Assembly (NCBI GenBank): GCA_022376515.1
Contig: WTXI01000023.1
Coordinates: 372,001 to 436,000 of the forward strand
Length of the DNA: 64,000 nt
Source: Lactifluus volemus
Lineage: Eukaryota > Basidiomycota > Agaricomycetes > Russulales > Russulaceae
Direction of reading: 5' to 3'
Below the pieces are notes generated by a model, which saw nothing but the letters and a program-made list of their open reading frames with translations, had not been told where the DNA came from and did no database searches. A program made the position numbers and the translations under genes. Of this stretch, positions 61,641 through 64,000 are shown one piece after another (position 1 is the first letter of the stretch; each line of letters begins with the position of its first letter).

Positions 61641-64000
61641 AACAAACGTGCCACTTCATAAAATTGTTTCACATCTGTCTGTGAAAAAGATTTCAAATGT
61701 TTGCAAACTTCATGGTTTAGATGTTTCGTCGCACATGTCTAAGGCTACGATGTTATCTTATTTAGGATCTCATCATTGTGTATCTTGTAGTGGTTTTATT
61801 ACCATATTTTCTGTTACTAAATGTAAATTAAGTCGCAATAGGGAATCTAAGAGGCGAACAAGGAACGACAAATGCAGCGTCGGTATTGAGCAAGATGATA
61901 CCGCGATAAAGGTTGTCAACACTACTACAAAACATAGCAATATTTCCTTTCAACATGTAGAATCCTCGACGTGTAAGAAAGAAACGTTTCCTCCACCTCC
62001 TCCGGATGATACGTTTATGTGTGATATTGTACGAGATTTTTGCCGTAAATCTTCTGTCGAGAACATTGAAGAGGCTGGTTGCGCTGTATGTGGTCAGTTG
62101 ACACCTTCTTCTATGCTTTCTAGACTAAAACATATGAAGCAATATCTACATGTATTAAATACTGAAGGCGTTACAAGGATTGAGAGAAAAGATTCTATCG
62201 TGCCTGTTCGTGAATTCAAGGGTCCCGTGTTGGACTTCAGGTGTAATATGATATGTGAAAACTGCCGCAAGAAAATTCGTAACGGTCAGATCCCTCGGAA
62301 TGCGTTAGCTAATGGGTTGTGGCTCGGCGCAATTCCTGTCGAACTCTCTAGATTAAATTTTGTTGAACGTATGTTAGTCGCACGTGTACGAGTTAACAGT
62401 TGTTTTGTTCGGGTTGCAGCATCAGGTCTTAAAAAAATGACATCTCATGTGATTGCATTTGAGTCTCCTGTTCCAAAAATCTACCATCGCTTGCCGCCTC
62501 CCGTCGAAGATGTGGAAGATATATTAGCCATTTTGTTCACAGGACCATGTTCGCCTACAGAGAAGGATTACATGCGCACACCATTATTGGTGAGGCGTTC
62601 TTTTGTAGCGCGTGCTCTTGAATGGTTGAAAGTGAATAATATATACTACGCAGATCTCGATATTGCATATGATGAGCTCGAGAGGTATCCCGAAAAAAAT
62701 CCACCTGTCTCGATTGAATATCGTCATTCGCTGACTACTAAAACGGATGAGGGGACGAGTTCATTTGATAATGGAGAGGAAGAAGGTGTAGAAGAGGGTG
62801 TATGTCCTTTCGTCGTGCATGGCTTGATGGGGAGCAATACGAGACAATGTCAGTAGATGCGTTGAAAGGTATTGCATTGATGCACTGGAATAGCGGCGGT
62901 GGTGCTCTTGCTGTGTCGCATAGTGCGAGTTCAAAGTCTATTTACAACAATCCTGGCTTGTATCCTCAAGCTTTCCCTTGGCTCTTCCCTTATGGTCTTG
63001 GAGGAATAGGTACGACCGCACTCTCGGACAAAGCGCACAAATACCATTTATTAATGTATCATGACAAACGTTTCCAACATGACCCCACGTTTCCGTTCGT
63101 TGCATTCAGTCATCAGCAACTTAAGGCAGCTACGTCGGCTGGCTTCCTCCTCGCAGACACATCAAAATTTAACGACATCGCTAACAGATTGTTGTCTGTC
63201 GATCAAGACACTCTTGCATCCATATCTAAGCGATTGTCAGAGGGCGAAACTGTAAAACCCTTAACAGATGATGAAAGGACGTCCTTTCAAATTGTTCAAG
63301 ACCTCGACCACATAAATGGTAGAGTGCAGGGTTCGATAACCTCCAAGAAATACATGCGTAGCGAAATCTGGTCGCTGATCGCATATATGGGTGCCCCAAT
63401 ATGGTATATTACGCTATCGCCTGCAGATAATAAGCACCCCATATGTTTGTACTTTGCTGACGATAATAAGACGTTCAACATTAATTTAAATCGTAGTAAC
63501 GACGAACGTTTTCGTTTGATTGCAAACAACCCTGTGGCGGGTGCCAGATTCTTTCATTTTATGATCGATGCGTTCATACAGCATATACTAGGATTCAGCA
63601 AAAAGAAACGCGGTTTCTATGGCGATACTTCTGCCTTCTATGGTACTGTCGAGCAGCAAGGGAGGTTGACGTTACATCTACATATGTTGATATGGATCCG
63701 CGGAACTTTGCCGCCTGACGAGATGCGGCGAAGAATTCTTGATCCTTGTTCTGAATTCAGAGAGCAGCTGATATCGTATTTAGAGGGAGTGCATGCCGGA
63801 GATTTTATGTCTGCTAGCATGGAGGAAGTTGACACCAGCGTGAGAGAATCTTTGACATCAGGAATCTGTCATGATCCCACGGAAACATTGCCTGAAGCGC
63901 CACCATCCCCTTGTTCAATTGATGGATGTAGCAAATGTGAACGATGCATCCGTTTGGGTTCGTGGTGGTCGCGATTTCGTACTGAGGTTAACACGTTGTT
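61390..64000 (+). mobile_element. Helitron, 5' coding part; continues beyond the window
   Basis: It is identified by the Rep-Hel N-terminal domains described in the CDS entry. The 5' terminal TC and 3' CTRR hairpin of the element are not identified. Its left limit is unknown and could lie anywhere left of 61,390. Confidence 0.8.
61390..64000 (+). CDS. Helitron replicase-helicase, N-terminal part, one frame break
   Basis: This family nicks and replicates Helitron DNA by rolling circle, with an HUH endonuclease joined to a Pif1-like helicase. From ~61,640 a SAP-like segment (LHKIVSHLSVKKISNVCKLHG) leads into HHCVSC. A DUF6570-like region follows at ~62,080-62,720 (CAVCGQLTP, CENCRKKIRNGQIPRNALAN, NGLWLGAIPVELSRLNFVER). 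At about 62,824 one base seems missing: HGL is followed by MGSNTRQ and a stop in one frame, but by DGEQYETMSVDALKG in the next. From there Helitron_like_N is open to the window end (YPQAFPWLFPYGLGGIG, TVEQQGRLTLHLHMLIWI). LHLHML supplies the HUH histidines. The tyrosine motif and helicase lie beyond the window. The break may be real or a sequence error. Confidence 0.85.

Overview
This is nuclear DNA of a mushroom-forming basidiomycete (Agaricomycetes). The evidence is the 45-65 bp GT-AG introns, the expanded DUF6535 membrane-protein genes, a DUF6698 gene, and a fungal SLA1 gene with three SH3 domains plus SHD1 and SHD2. Copia, LINE and Helitron remains are also present. All calls come from reading the sequence and its conceptual translation; no database search was run.

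Layout. 1-1066 holds a 13-bp minisatellite. From about 1.73 to 50.17 kb lies a segmental array built from one repeated unit: a DUF6535 gene, a non-coding spacer, and a copy of the promoter side plus first two coding exons of SLA1. Seven DUF6535 copies (A-G here) are present. A-D lie on the minus strand (3.1-24.7 kb) and E-G on the plus strand (31.3-49.1 kb), so the array is a large inverted repeat whose junction is near 24,717. B, F and G have open reading frames. A, C and E each carry one disabling change, and D lacks its N-terminal part. The one SLA1 copy with a gene body (17.3-21.1 kb) sits inside the left arm, and its 3' end is cut by array sequence. Five partial SLA1 copies end at about the same point in intron 2, which points to one tandem-duplication or capture event followed by amplification.

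Mobile elements have entered the array. A 5'-truncated LINE (24.78-29.30 kb, poly-A tail, 15-bp target duplication) sits next to the inversion junction. It is interrupted by a ~590-bp insert and by a 1,488-bp terminal-inverted-repeat element with a 14-bp target duplication. A copia element (35.88-41.99 kb) has a solo LTR of its own family inserted in its gag region. Its outer target duplication is tttat and the inner one is tcttt. A 175-bp MITE-like element lies at 10.3 kb.

Right of the array, 50.2-52.2 kb is low-complexity and tandem-repeat DNA. From 52.2 kb to the window end there is a compact group of four genes: a DUF6698 gene (minus), a second unnamed conserved-looking protein (minus), a divergent unnamed protein made of about 18 exons (mostly symmetrical phase-2 micro-exons), and the N-terminal part of a Helitron replicase (DUF6570-like region, Helitron_like_N, HUH motif) that runs off the window. 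Whether these form one large Helitron with cargo genes or are only neighbours cannot be decided here; it is the best candidate for an undescribed system.
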